NCBI GenBank assembly: GCA_033220425.1
Contig: CM065650.1
Span: forward strand, 3,286,001-3,350,000
Source of the DNA: Lepraria neglecta
Lineage: Eukaryota; Ascomycota; Lecanoromycetes; Lecanorales; Stereocaulaceae
Length of the DNA stretch: 64,000 nucleotides
Reading direction: 5' to 3'
The first letter of the stretch is position 1. Every line of letters starts with the position of its first letter. The notes beneath the pieces were generated by a model. The model ran no database searches. It was not told the DNA's origin and was given only the letters and a program-made list of their open reading frames with translations. Shown here piece after piece: positions 22,767-33,591 of the stretch. A program made the translations under genes and the position numbers.

Positions 22767-23952
22767 CGTGGTGTATTTATATATTGGTGGTTTTGGTAGA
22801 TTCTGCTATATATTTAGAATCCTCCCACAAGAATAGAATCCATCGAAGCAGCGACATTATTGGTTTAATTAAAAAAGAAGCTGGAGATTAGCCACCGTCG
22901 CATATCTTCGAGCTGGGATTCGGCAACAGCTGACTCAATATATAAAATAATCAAGCCAGGTAAGGTTAAAACTAGGCGTGGAAGGAGTCATTCCTTGCTC
23001 GGACTTTTAACGAAGTGATCAAAGCCCAGCTTCAAGTCACTGTTGTATTCACAAGAGCCAAAGCTATCAGCAAAGACAGGTGTTCAAAGTCTCACCCCAC
23101 CAAGACCGCCAACATCATATCATACGACGATACCGAGCCCGCTGTAGTCTTGTCTCCTTTCAAGTCGTCGACCAGTGGATTGTTTTGCATAGCAGAGACA
23201 GCAGCGGGGCGACATCGTTCGTTACTCCAGCTTAGCCGCTTCTTCGCCTCTTCGGGTGGCAAGCGTGTGAAGTGGTCAGATTCTTGTGAAGTCTTGGGCT
23301 TGTAGTCTGCCAATCAACACCCCTGGAAGTAAGCCACTAAACGTGGCCCGCTAGGGGGCCGTTGCGGGAAGATCCCTTGTTATCGTGAATACCCGCCCCT
23401 AGTAATTCTTCTGATGATTCCTCATCTCAAACAGTGCTCCAATGTTATAAATGCTCCAACGCAGCAACTTAGGTCCCGGAGTTTGAGTATCTACCAACAA
23501 CCAGACAGGCATTTGATTCGAAAGAGATCGTACGAAATCTGTAAGTCATGTTTACTCGTGGGGATTTCCTTAGTAGAGTTATCTTGATACCTTACCTTTC
23601 ATCTGGGACGTGAATCAAGTAGTATGGCACCACAATCTAAGGGTGTTATAGCCGGGTCACCTGTTACTCTCTTCGCCCAATCTGCCCACGTTTCCTTTCC
23701 GATCTTATCGAGATGGCACCACTAGCCTTGTTTTTATATGCTCAGCAGATTGCTCTACATCATTTCTATAGCTCCGCACTGCCCTTTAATTTTAATTCTA
23801 AGAGTTACTGGGAACTCAAGCGGGTTTTCTCCCCGGAGCTATCTCCTCCCGATAATGACTATCTATACAACACCGGATACCTTGATTTTTGTTGTTGTCC
23901 TTCTCCTCCCATGTTCAAACAATCACTTGGATAAACAAAAACTGCCATCAAG
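22767..23952. other. Intergenic region with one uncertain small gene
   Basis: This is about 1.2 kb upstream of both the LQQDG-repeat gene (-) and the amine oxidase gene (+). Apart from the small minus-strand frame at 23092-23313, no gene is recognised. Confidence 0.45.
23092..23313 (-). CDS. Possible small protein or 5' exon
   Basis: A 73-codon frame begins MADYKPKTSQESDHFTRLPP and has a hydrophilic composition with an EEAKKRLSW helix, more protein-like than the overlapping plus-strand frame. It ends with LAVLVG just before a GTGAGA that could be a donor site, so it might be a first exon of the repeat-protein gene that starts 326 bp downstream on the same strand. It might equally be a separate small gene or chance. 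No family is recognised. Confidence 0.3.
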   Translation of the reverse strand: MADYKPKTSQESDHFTRLPPEEAKKRLSWSNERCRPAAVSAMQNNPLVDDLKGDKTTAGSVSSYDMMLAVLVG

Positions 23953-25721
23953 ATGGAGAGCTGGGCTAACGCATTTCAAAAGCGTCGATTACAACCTGGA
24001 GTGTCATACATAAAGGGTCAACTGATCCCCAACTCTCACAAGGGCCTCCTATTATTGAGCGGCATGAATGGTGTTGCAAAGACAATGGTCCAACGTATCC
24101 TTCCCAAGGGCAAAGTTCCACATGTGTGTATTGTGGGTGCTGGAGTTTCCGGCCTCAGATGTGCTCAGGTCCTTTCAGAGAAGGGTCTGAAGGTGACCAT
24201 ACTCGAGGGACGAGACCGGATAGGGGGTCGAGTGAGTGCTCCTCTATTCTCATCGAAATAGTAGCTGACAAATTTCAGCTTTACCAAAGCAACCTCATGG
24301 GTCACACAATAGACCTTGGCCCAAATTGGATCCACGGCACCGTTCGCAACCCTATTCTCGAGCTTGCGAATGAGCTCAAGCAAACCACTCTATCACCACC
24401 TGAAGATGCTGCTCGCTCTGTGTACGATGAACTCGGTGACATGGTCGAAGCCGAGACAGCAATCAAGCATTCAGAGCTGGTATGGGGTATCATTGCCGAT
24501 GCATTCAAATACTCCAACGAACATCATAATTCCATACCGCCAGAGAAGTCTTTGCTAGACTTTTTCGAATCTGAGGTGAAAGACAAAGGATTGGACGAGG
24601 CGTCATCGAAGCTAGTCTTTCAGATGGCGCATATATGGGGAGACTTCGTTGGAGAACCTATGGAGAAACAGAGTCTGAGGTTTTTCTGGCTAGAGGAATG
24701 CATTGAAGGAGGTAAGTGTCTCACTTCCGCTGGCAATTCTCAATACTTCCCAAATACTCATGTATTCCAAGAAAACCTTTTCTTGGCAAGCACCTACAAA
24801 GACGTCCTCAACGCAATCGCCAAAGTCGCTCTAGCAAGAACCGAGCTCCACCTCTCCACAAAAGTCACCTCCATCACGTCAAAACTAGAACACACAAGCG
24901 AGCGTGCCGTGGTAGTCACCACCGCCTCAGACACTGATCTCGTCTTCGACGAAGTGATCATGACCGCCCCACTCGGCTGGCTCAAACACAACATGTCATG
25001 CTTCACCCCAGCGCTCCCCTTGCCAATCATCAAAGCCATCGAAAACATCTCCTACGGCCGTCTCGAAAAGGTCTATCTCTCCTTCCCAACTGCATTCTGG
25101 ATGACCCAGAATCCCGCAGAGACTTCATTCTTCACGCAGTTCCTGTCTCCTACCTACACGAATCAGAACCCTGAGCACTGGAGTATCGAGTGCGTCTCCC
25201 TTGCCTCGTTACCAGAGCACTGCGCCCACGCTACGCTACTGTTCTACGTCAATGGCCCCTGCGCTCAACACGTTACATCGCTCGTCAAGGGTCTAGAACC
25301 CACTTCCAAGGAATACTTCTCCCACTTGAACGACTTCTTCGCTCCCTATTATTCTCGCCTTCCCAACTACGACCCTTTCTCTTCTGACTGTAAGCCGGCG
25401 GGCATTCTGGGAACTGATTGGCAGAATGACCAGTTCGCTGGCTGGGGCTCATACACCACCTTTCAGACCAGCAAGAGCAATGAGATACAGTTGGATAAGG
25501 ATATCGAAGCGTTGAGGGAGGGATGTCCAGACATGGGACTTTGGTTCGCTGGCGAACACACGGCGCCATTTGTGGCTTTGGGAACGGTGACTGGGGCTTA
25601 TTGGAGTGGGGAAGCTGTTGCTGAGAGGATTGCAGAGGCTTATGGTATGGGGAAGGAGGTGAAACAGAATGGTATTGAAGAGAAAGAGAAAGATGATATG
25701 AATGGGAATGTCGAGGAGTGA
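23953..25721 (+). CDS. Flavin-containing polyamine/amine oxidase
   Basis: This is an FAD-dependent oxidase of the Fms1/polyamine oxidase group, which oxidises spermine-type amines or related amines with release of hydrogen peroxide. The model has three exons (23953-24231, 24279-24711, 24772-25721), about 553 aa. The second intron is 60 nt and stays open, so it can be mistaken for coding sequence. Removing it gives [19 protein letters not shown], the family sequence. The dinucleotide-binding fold [17 protein letters not shown] ... [10 protein letters not shown] is at residues about 57-93, [11 protein letters not shown]-type substrate-site residues follow ([15 protein letters not shown]), and the C-terminal FAD motif is [20 protein letters not shown]. 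There is no signal peptide and no obvious C-terminal peroxisomal SKL, so a cytosolic location is the simplest reading. Confidence 0.93.
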
Positions 25722-26175
25722 GTGTGAAATTGAACAATTGGATGACTCAAGAGTTTCGTTGGTCGAAGACACGTTCTAGCATCGAATGAGGCGTTTCCAG
25801 GAGAGGAATAGTATAATTCATGATCCTCATGGTGTATGCAGGTATACCTGAAGACTAGACTATACTCAACGTCAGCGTAAGAGAATAGCAATGCATCAGA
25901 TCATTTGGTCACAGCAAGTGAGATCGCCTCGTTTCTACTATGCCAATGACACTCACAGCTCCACCGGGCTGGGCTTCTCTTGAGTGGAGAGGATTCTCGG
26001 TGGGCTTAAGTTACATTCCATGTACTAAGGTACTGTCTGTCTCTTTCCAACCTGTCGTCATATTCTATAGCAAAAAAGTACGTATCTGATATATACACGT
26101 AGATCCCACTAAGCCAGCATTGACTCAAATGTCCAAGCCGTCAAACAAAAAATATATGTGAAACGCTCAAGCCCA
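25722..26175. other. Convergent intergenic region
   Basis: About 450 bp lies between the 3' ends of the amine oxidase (+) and the pepsin-fold protein (-) genes. Nothing beyond transcript ends is expected or seen. Confidence 0.45.
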
Positions 26176-28030
26176 CTACCTCCTAGATCTCGGCGTCGCA
26201 GGCATCTCATGAAAAACATCTTTCTCCGGTGGTGCCGGCGGCAGCTCATGCGCCGCCTCAAACGGCAACTCATACGGCGCAAGAGTGTACTCCGGATTTG
26301 GAACTAGAGGCATCTCTTGCGGTGGCTGCCGATCCGAAGGCATCTCTGGTTTGTAGTAGGCCGAAGTGTCTGAATACATCGAATCAATGACTGGCTCTGC
26401 CGGGGCCGCTTTTTCTCTTTCTTGCTGACGCCTCCGTCGCCTCTTTCGTAATATGAATGCGCCAATGCAGAGAGAGATGGCAGCAAGGCCGCCAATCGAG
26501 CCACCGGCTATAGCTGCTTTTGAGGGGCCATTGTTGGAGCCGGACGGTGGTGGTGGAGCAAGGACCGATGGGAGAGGGTTTGGCGTTGGTGTTGAAGTTG
26601 CCACGGGAGGCCTGCATGTGGGTGGTCCCAACTCGACTAGGTTTAAGGATTGAGATTGTTGGCTTGCCCATAGCGTGAACTGCTGATTGTCGTTGTCGAC
26701 CATGAGGTAGGCGGAGCTGAGGAACGGCATACCGAAGCGGGGAATGTCGTTTGCGTTGTCGGCTTGAAGGCTGTTGATGAGGACTTCTGCGTATTTGGTG
26801 TAGTTGGAGACAACTTCCTGTCCCACTGGATTAATTTCGATGTCGGGAACCACGAGCTGGTGGTTGGGGATGGTGATTTCAAGATCTGGATATATGTTGA
26901 AAGTAAGGTCTCCATCATATCTGCGAACTGTCAGCGATCGCTTTTTTGTGCTGGAAGAGTGCGAACACACGCTCCACCCGCTGGGATCAGCATCCCAAAA
27001 AAGTTGAGCGGGCTCAACGATCGACCAATTTCCCCAACGCCCGTGATGTTGGTGAATGCCCACCATATGTCCTCTGACAGAGTGATGGGCCCGAAGTCCG
27101 GTTCAATGCAGGCTTTCAGAGACGATCCCGCTGATTGACCGATGATGCTAGGATTTGAACCATTCTTGAGGTTCATCTTGATATCCGTAACAGTAATGAC
27201 ATAGCCGTTGTTGCAGGCAGCTGAGGGGGCGAATGGTAGAGTCACATTGCTGCCAGTGACTTTCGCTGCGTCGTAGCCGCCAAGTACCAGACTTCCATCA
27301 GTCTGGTACTTGGCGTATGCTCCAGTCCACCCTTGGAAGTATCCATATGTTCTGGAAGCAATAACGCCGACTGAGGATAGAACATTTAAGAGGGTGGAGT
27401 TACGACCTAGCCCTAAAGTGTCGATATTGCCTGCCCCTGCGCTGTTCGGGGCATCTGATCGAAAGATTCCGATAGGAAAATTGGGAAGAGAGAATGTCGT
27501 GTTTATTTTAATTATATCAGTGCCCCATAAGTCCGAGCCCTGATCCGACACAGCCTCGACCGCTGTGTTCAGAGCGGAATATGTCGTGGCATTCCAGCTT
27601 GTTGAGCTGCCTTCGTCAAAGAGTCCTCCGTATTGGTTCGAACATTGCACCATTGTATAATTGGTGTTGCAACCTTGAACCGTACCATCGTTGAGAATAG
27701 TATTATTGAACATCCTATACTTCATTAGGCGGATTGTACAAGGTAAATGCGATTTCAAGTGGGGACAAACGGAGAAACGAGGAAGGCGAACGGCTGTGGA
27801 GGTGTTCCGATGGACACAGCAGCGCCGCGTCTTAAGGTGTTATCGCTCAGAGTGACATTGCGAATGGGGAATTGCACCGGTGTTAATGTTTGTGAAGCAC
27901 ATGAAGCCTTGGAAGTCGACATGGAAGAGGGCGTGGCGGAAGAGGACGATGCAGCAGATGGAGCTGCTAGGCAGAACCTCAGAACGAGTGGCAAAACCCA
28001 CGTTTCCGAAAGCCTCCATTGCTGAAACAT
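26176..28030 (-). CDS. Membrane-anchored pepsin-fold protein lacking the catalytic aspartates
   Basis: The model has three exons (27771-28030, 26969-27714, 26176-26927), about 585 aa. The second intron could also start 6 nt earlier in the same phase. The N-terminus has a hydrophobic secretion signal (WVLPLVLRFCLAAPSAASS). The ectodomain has the A1-peptidase layout: AAVSIGTPPQPFAFLVSP, then CSNQYGGLFDEGSSTSW, GTDIIKINTTFSLPNFPIGI, GNIDTLGLGRNSTLL, and GSLVLGGYDAAKV. At the places where DTG and DSG/DST should stand I read LVSPMF and IEPDFGPI, so both active-site aspartates seem absent. A Gly/Ser-rich linker, one membrane helix (IAGGSIGGLAAISLCIGAFIL) and a basic stop-transfer follow. The cytoplasmic tail is rich in Pro/Glu and contains repeated E-L/M-P. 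This resembles fungal receptor-like or sensor-like members of the family, not a digestive protease. Confidence 0.82.
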
Positions 28031-29070
28031 GGCTTTGTCCGCTCAGCAGACCAAAAATTACATGAGTATATACAGAGGGAAAAGAGCCAAATTAACGAGA
28101 ATTTAGAATGTAGAAAGCATCAACGCATGAGTGTCGTTCAGGCTGCGAGAATGAGACTTGAATGCTCGCTGCCAGCTCCAAGTGTCTAGCAAAAGAGAAT
28201 ACGGCTCACTAGTGCTAAAGCCAAGGAAAGATTCTCGTGGTGCAGCCGCTGAGGATGAAACTTTGCTAGTGTATGCAACAAAATCCTACGAAGAGCAAAT
28301 CGACCAATTAGTAAAAAGCTGTAAATTAAATCAGGCTCATTTCGGCGGGCGGTTTGAACAAGCGGTAGTTGGTACGACAAGAGATGATGCTGAGGTGTCG
28401 CGAGTGCAAATGAAACGAGCTGTTTATCATGAATAGGTAAGGGTCGGTCTAGGAGCATGTCCCGAGCTCCCAAGACTCCGCTGTATGAGTGGCTCAAAGA
28501 CAGTTGCTAGGGGCGGAAAAATATCGATGGTGCAGTTCCATCCGAAAGACTCATCCATGCCTCAAGCTGATCAAAAGCTGATCAAGGACAGATACGGGCC
28601 TCTTGCCCGAAGGACTCATCGCATATGATGGGCCGAGCTGAAATATCTGTGACACCAAATCCCTCCTGCACCGCCGTCACTCCTCTTTGAACACCCCTGC
28701 AAGGGCGAAAGCATGAAAGCCCACACAGGCGGGGTTACCGAAGGAGTCCAATACGGGTGACATGGGGTTTTGTTACACAAGGCGGCTAAGTAAGTTGCCG
28801 GCTCGCGGTCCAGTCGCCAATCCATTTGTGCTATATGAGCTAACCTAGAATGGTAGTGATCGCTGTTCGGAACCAATGGCTCTGAGCGCCAATGAGAAAG
28901 TAGCTAGGCCCCTAAATCCTATTTTCAGCTGAATCCACGTCTTGGCAAAACGAGGATCTGGCATTCCTGAAGATTTGTTGCAATGCGCTCCCTCTGAAGC
29001 TTGCCAAGTTTACTACTTACTATACTTGTCTTCTACTGTAACGATTCTTGAGTGATGTACTATACACACC
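28031..29070. other. Intergenic divergent region, no gene recognised
   Basis: About 1 kb lies between the start of the pepsin-fold gene (-) and the GT32 gene (+). A plus-strand frame at 28158-28436 and overlapping minus-strand frames have no recognisable features. Two adjacent AAGCTGATCAA copies lie near 28564-28585. Confidence 0.45.
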
Positions 29071-30033
29071 ATGAGTTTGCACGACTTTATGGGCAGCGCC
29101 AGCATTGTACGGCGACGTCCTGGGCGATTTAGCGCTCTATCAGTCTTCATCATTCTATGTCTTTACTTTTCCGTCTATCATATCCCTATACGATTGGAAT
29201 CTGTGCCGACACAGCCCTCGATATCGTCACGGCCACTCGAAGAAATCCCTCCCCGAATATGGCAGATCTTCTTTGGCTACACACCTATCAAGGATTTCGT
29301 GCCATTCATTCAATCATGGGTTACGAAGAATCAAGACTACGCCTACACGCTCATGAGCAATGATGGCGGCAACACTTTCGCCCGAAAACACTACGCCGAT
29401 CGACCGGACATACTCAAACCCTTCCTCGACCTTCAGTTCCCCGTCCTACGTTCCGACCTCCTACGCTACATGATACTTGAGACTGAGGGAGGGGTGTACA
29501 GCGATCTGGATACCAATGTGCTGAAGTCGGTCCGGGACTGGATCCCAAAAGACATGAAGTCGAAGGTCCACGCCATTGTTGGTATCGAATACGATCAGCT
29601 CGGCGGGCAGCCGGAGTTTGGAATGACTGAACCGTTGCAGTTCTGTCAGTGGACTATGGCTGCGAGTCGTGGTCATCCAATATTGAAAAAGGTCGTGGAG
29701 GATGTCGTTCATGCGCTGCAAGCCATGGCCGACCGCAAGAATACAACGATCAGTGAGCTGAAACCGGAAGATGATGAGGTGGTCGAAGTCTCTGGTCCCG
29801 TTATCTGGACACGGACTGTCATGCAGAGTATGTCTGAAATGACAGGGACTCCTATAGACTATCGTAACATGACGGGTATGACAGAGCCACGTCTGTTCGG
29901 AGATGTACTCGTCCTTCCAATTGACGGCTTTGGTACCGGGCAGCCCCATTCCAATTCGGGCAAGGACGGAACAGGCAATGCATATATTCGACACATGTGG
30001 AAAGGATCTTGGAAGCATGGTTGGGGCGGCTAG
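29071..30033 (+). CDS. GT32-type glycosyltransferase (Och1/Sur1-like, DXD)
   Basis: This is a 320-aa single-exon type II membrane protein. Residues about 18-37 form the anchor (FSALSVFIILCLYFSVYHIP). The catalytic region starts at IPPRIWQIFFGYTP, the usual opening of GT32 enzymes. The nucleotide-sugar DxD is in GGVYSDLDTNVL, preceded by PVLRSDLLRYMILE. LDT-type metal binding, FCQWTMAASRGHPIL and SGPVIWTRTV complete the fold. Family members add mannose or related sugars in the Golgi, either to N-glycans or to inositol phosphoceramide. The sequence does not tell which acceptor is used here. The next gene on the same strand is a GT25-type enzyme, so the two may serve related pathways. Confidence 0.9.
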   Translation: MSLHDFMGSASIVRRRPGRFSALSVFIILCLYFSVYHIPIRLESVPTQPSISSRPLEEIPPRIWQIFFGYTPIKDFVPFIQSWVTKNQDYAYTLMSNDGGNTFARKHYADRPDILKPFLDLQFPVLRSDLLRYMILETEGGVYSDLDTNVLKSVRDWIPKDMKSKVHAIVGIEYDQLGGQPEFGMTEPLQFCQWTMAASRGHPILKKVVEDVVHALQAMADRKNTTISELKPEDDEVVEVSGPVIWTRTVMQSMSEMTGTPIDYRNMTGMTEPRLFGDVLVLPIDGFGTGQPHSNSGKDGTGNAYIRHMWKGSWKHGWGG

Positions 30034-30728
30034 GTTCGCTGAGAATACTGTATAGAGGTAGAAAATTATCGAGCAGACGAACTCATGTGAAAATTAGATG
30101 TCTTGAGGCTCAAGACCAAACTGAGAAGGCGTCCAATCGTGATCGACAGCTGCCAGGGGGACCAAGGATTGTTTCATACCGAAATTTACAGGCTTGCATG
30201 CGAACTAGAAGAGCTGTCCGGGTGTATTCGACGGATTCAGACTAGTTAGGGTGGATCCAGAATCCTTCACTCCTGCATCTAATTATTGTTTCATGAGATA
30301 TCGTTTGTGTCGCGCGGCAGTTGTTGGCGCGTCCAATCTCGAAAATGACTGGCCAGGAGGTGTCGCTGCCAAGAATCACTAGATCTTAGCTGCTGGAATA
30401 GGCTGTGTTGTAACCCCTGCTCACATTTTAGTGAGGGAGGGTAGGACCCCTTTTGGGCGTAAATTGCCTTGTTTCGAATCCTTCTGACTCCTTCACACAA
30501 ACGACATCATGCAGTAGGATCATATGACCAAATCGATGCCTGCACTAAAGAGTTGATTTCATCCGACGTTCTTTCCTTTCGCGTCTGAAACTCTTGTCAA
30601 AATCCTTGGGCGGTTACATGGGAATCCTGAGTGGCCAGCCGTGGCAAAGGTGACTTTTCACGAATCCTATAATTGCGACTCATCTTTTAGTAGCAAGGCT
30701 CTTGCCCTTGCCATCCTCTCTGAAAGGA
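30034..30728. other. Intergenic, probable promoter of the GT25 gene
   Basis: About 700 bp lies between two plus-strand glycosyltransferase genes. No additional gene or repeat is recognised. Confidence 0.45.
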
Positions 30729-31962
30729 ATGCTTTTCCGTCATTCCAGGATGCACTTCCACGTTGGTAGTTTCGGCTGTGGGGTTTTGTTTTCTTTGATA
30801 CTCCTGTACGTCGGAACTATTTATCACATTGAGATCCTGAGAAGCAGTATTTTGCAACGTACTTCTTCCACCAAAGACAGCCTAGATAACGTCGCCAGCG
30901 AGTCAGCCAACGAGACTTCAGACGCAGACGTTGTAGCAGACCAAAAGTTCCCAATTAAGGATCATGTCGAAAATTCGACTTTCGGTGTACGATGACCTTC
31001 GCGGAGACTGGATGGAACTTTGCTTACAACCAACCAGTTTGAGAAAATACTCGCCCTCGGTCTCCCAGAGCGATCCGATAGACGTGATGCACTGACGCTC
31101 ATGTCGTCCTATCAAAACGTAAAATTAGAATGGATGGACGCTGTCAAGGGAGAAGATATCAAGCAAGTAGCATGGCCTGCTGTTCGTCTCCCTCGGTTTT
31201 TTTACAATAAGACGCTAAATCAGTACATAGCACTGGAATACTGCAAACAAGACCAACAGTATGGGGGAGCTTGGTTGTTGGAAATCTCACGTGAACGCAA
31301 TAAGGAGGTAAGTTTTCGGTAACTCGACAAACAAAGTGTGTCCGCTGATCTGATGGACGCACGATAGAGTCATTGACGAAGGACTATCGTCAGCGTTGAT
31401 CATTGAGGATGACGCAGACTGGGATGTCAATATGAGATCCCAGCTTCATGAGTTCGCCAACAGAAGTCGAGAGCTTGGCAACACTCTCCATGACTCTTCC
31501 GAGCGGATAACAGACGCTACACCCACCCAAAGTCCATACGGCGACGACTGGGATATCCTCTGGATAGGGGCTTGCGCATGGCCGCCGGCGCCAGCGGACT
31601 CAGGCGGCTTCCCCGGTGCGGGAGACAGAAATTATATGGTTTTTTGGGCTCGCGGAGGCATGGCCTGCACATGGGGATATGCCATTAACAGCAGGAGTGC
31701 GAAGACGCTTCTGGCCTGGCTGCTTGACATCAACGAAGCTGTCGACTTTCACATGGGCAAATACTGCGAACGTAGCAACTGTGTCTCAATATGGCCACCG
31801 TTGATAGGAGCCCATACTGCCGCTGGTCCTCAACGGAAAGACTCCGACATTCGCAACACCCCATCGGAAGCACGAGAACGGGGAGAGACAATGTGGATAG
31901 TAAACTCTGCGATTATGGACATGCAACAGAAGCTAGGCCACAAAGCACCGTTCAATCAATAA
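30729..31962 (+). CDS. GT25-type glycosyltransferase (LPS-biosynthesis-like family of fungi)
   Basis: In raw frames the locus looks fragmented, but four exons (30729-30986, 31038-31222, 31260-31307, 31368-31962) give one 361-aa protein. It has an N-terminal anchor (FGCGVLFSLILLYVGTIYHI), then NSTFGFEKILALGLPERSDR created across intron 1, the family's usual start. LGCWKSHVNAIRR, VIDEGLSSALIIEDDADWDV and DILWIGACAW follow. The DDxD-type acidic motif in IIEDDADWD is the expected metal/donor site. The first ATG of the frame (30729) places the anchor properly. Intron 2 is only 37 nt, unusually short, but without it the GELGCWKSH block is out of frame. Fungal GT25 proteins are little studied and acceptor sugars are unknown. 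Confidence 0.85.
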
Positions 31963-32082
31963 TATGCTTAATCAAAGCTAGTCTCATCTCTGATCCTGGA
32001 GTCCAAACGAGCTCAAACGATCCTTTAGTCCTAGCTACTTCGTACTACCAACAGAAATTTGGCTAGGTTAAGTCTTTTGCGA

Positions 32083-32544
32083 ATGAGAGATGCCTTGCAG
32101 CAGCGAATGCAGAAAAGCCACCAGCATAATGCCATAATTAAAGCCTCCTCCTCAGCGACCAAAACCGCTAGTTCGAGCGCGCTGTCCAGCACAAGCGTAC
32201 GCACCTCGTCCATCATCAGCCCAACCTCAACACCTCCCACGCTGCCACAGCCTTCGAACAATCATAGCTTAGCATTAGGTGTTGGCATTGGTGTTCCGCT
32301 GGGAGTCCTCATTTTCGCGGCTCTTGCCATGCTACTGTATCGCGACCGGCGAAACAAGAAGGCAATCAGAGATCTCCAGGCTTCAATGCCCAACGCCAAG
32401 GGAGCAGTTTTCGATCGAGAGCCTTCGGAATATCAAGGCCAATACAATGAAGAGAACGAATTACCCACAGGACTTGATCGAAGAGAACTCCCAACGGGGC
32501 ACGAGAATCACGAAATGCCTACAAGGCCGCGGTATGAGATGTGA
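32083..32544 (+). CDS. Short single-pass membrane protein, possibly 5'-truncated
   Basis: From the ATG at 32083 about 153 aa are open. A Ser/Thr-rich segment (SSSATKTASSSALSSTSVRT) of the kind that is heavily O-mannosylated comes first, then one membrane helix (LALGVGIGVPLGVLIFAALA) with basic residues after it (YRDRRNKK). The short cytoplasmic tail has repeated ELPTG, ELPTG and HEMPTRP. This is the layout of the C-terminal half of fungal wall-stress-sensor or SKG6-like proteins. There is no signal peptide or ectodomain ahead of it, so it may be the stub of a longer ancestor or an upstream exon has escaped me. It follows the GT25 gene by about 120 bp on the same strand. Confidence 0.5.
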   Translation: MRDALQQRMQKSHQHNAIIKASSSATKTASSSALSSTSVRTSSIISPTSTPPTLPQPSNNHSLALGVGIGVPLGVLIFAALAMLLYRDRRNKKAIRDLQASMPNAKGAVFDREPSEYQGQYNEENELPTGLDRRELPTGHENHEMPTRPRYEM

Positions 32545-32768
32545 TAGGCAAAAGAGGAGCATTGTACAGAGACAGCCAAGATGCCATGAACTTGTTGATA
32601 GTGTTCCCACAATTCTCCCAGAGCCACAACTCTAGATATTAGGGTCGACAAGCGAAGAGTGACCTCCTCTGAGCTCCCGGTAGCAACTGTAGCAGCATCC
32701 TAACAAAAGATCTCCCACACCTCCTTTACCTTCTCTAAACACTCTTCTTTCCTGTAGTTCTCTGAAGG

Positions 32769-33591
32769 CTAACTGAATCCACGATAAACATCCTTCAACC
32801 TATCCATATCGAAGATAGAGCATCTTTTAACCATTTTCACCTCTGTTTCACTAGAGGGAATCTGCACGGGGTGTAAGTGTAGCTATTCAGCATGAATAAC
32901 GTGGCATATTCTGAAGTACATACGACGTCAAGTGATCTGTACTGCTCCTTCAGCATCTCGATGAAATCTTTGACGCTGTATGTTGCGTGCTCTCGCCATC
33001 CATCTTTTGGATCATCATCTACTGGCTGCCAAACCAAGTGGTGAGAGCATCAGCTTCGATACTACTTTTGAAGACACGTTCATGAAAGCCGGGTTTGACA
33101 CCTACCTGCGATAAGTCCGTATGCTCTGGACCATCCTGGAAATCACAGTACGTAATTGTGCCTCTTTCCGTATCAAGAAAGATATAATATCCATCCCTCC
33201 CTCCGCTAGTTTTCGCAAGAGTCACAACATGCGATGGAAGAGTAGTCATTTCTTCCAATGGGTCAGCAACATCGGGATAAGGTTTATCAAGAGATGCAAT
33301 TCCGTGAAACGTTCCCCCATTGTAGTCCACGGCTGAGGTCTTTTCATAGATCTGGTATGGTTTGGAATCCTCATCTTGTCGTATAAAGGGAATGTGCCGG
33401 ATGATATCTACGATGGTGTCATTCTTTTCCATGAATGCGAGATACTCGGGAGTGATGTCAGGCCAGCCGCCTTGGGGTGGATATTTGAGGGCGGATGATG
33501 GGAGATACAACTCGACAAGGCATTCATAGAATGAGGTGAGTTCAGAGACGACCTTATCGCGAGAGTAGGTTCTCTGGTTCTTGGTGGCCAT
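32769..33591 (-). CDS. Conserved hypothetical fungal protein
   Basis: The model has three exons (33106-33591, 32924-33025, 32769-32882) with introns of 80 and 41 nt, about 233 aa. The spliced protein is hydrophilic and has no signal peptide or membrane segment. Recognisable conserved-looking blocks are YPPQGGWPDITPEYLAFMEK, IVDIIRHIPFI, GYYIFLDTERGTITYCDFQ and, in the second exon, WREHATYSVKDFIEMLKEQY. I have the impression of a widespread uncharacterised fungal family that is sometimes compared with SMI1/KNR4 proteins, but I cannot confirm that link from the sequence. The final exon was found because the unspliced frame ends in an unlikely tail. Function unknown. Confidence 0.7.

Noticed and set aside
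24126-24278. Upstream extension of the long amine oxidase frame beginning at 24126
   Set aside because: This part is the first exon read in the wrong frame plus the intron. The proper start is 23953, with the FAD-binding motif in frame.
24712-24771. Sixty open bases between EECIEGG and ENLFLAST of the amine oxidase
   Set aside because: It has GT-AG ends, is divisible by three, and its removal restores the family sequence, so it is treated as an intron and not as an inserted peptide.
30729-31962. GT25 locus as three separate small genes or a pseudogene
   Set aside because: Three introns join the pieces into one continuous family member. The only doubt is the very short second intron, which is noted separately.
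26176-33591. Secondary-metabolite or other biosynthetic gene cluster
   Set aside because: The neighbouring glycosyltransferases and membrane proteins are not accompanied by a backbone enzyme, a pathway regulator or a matching transporter.
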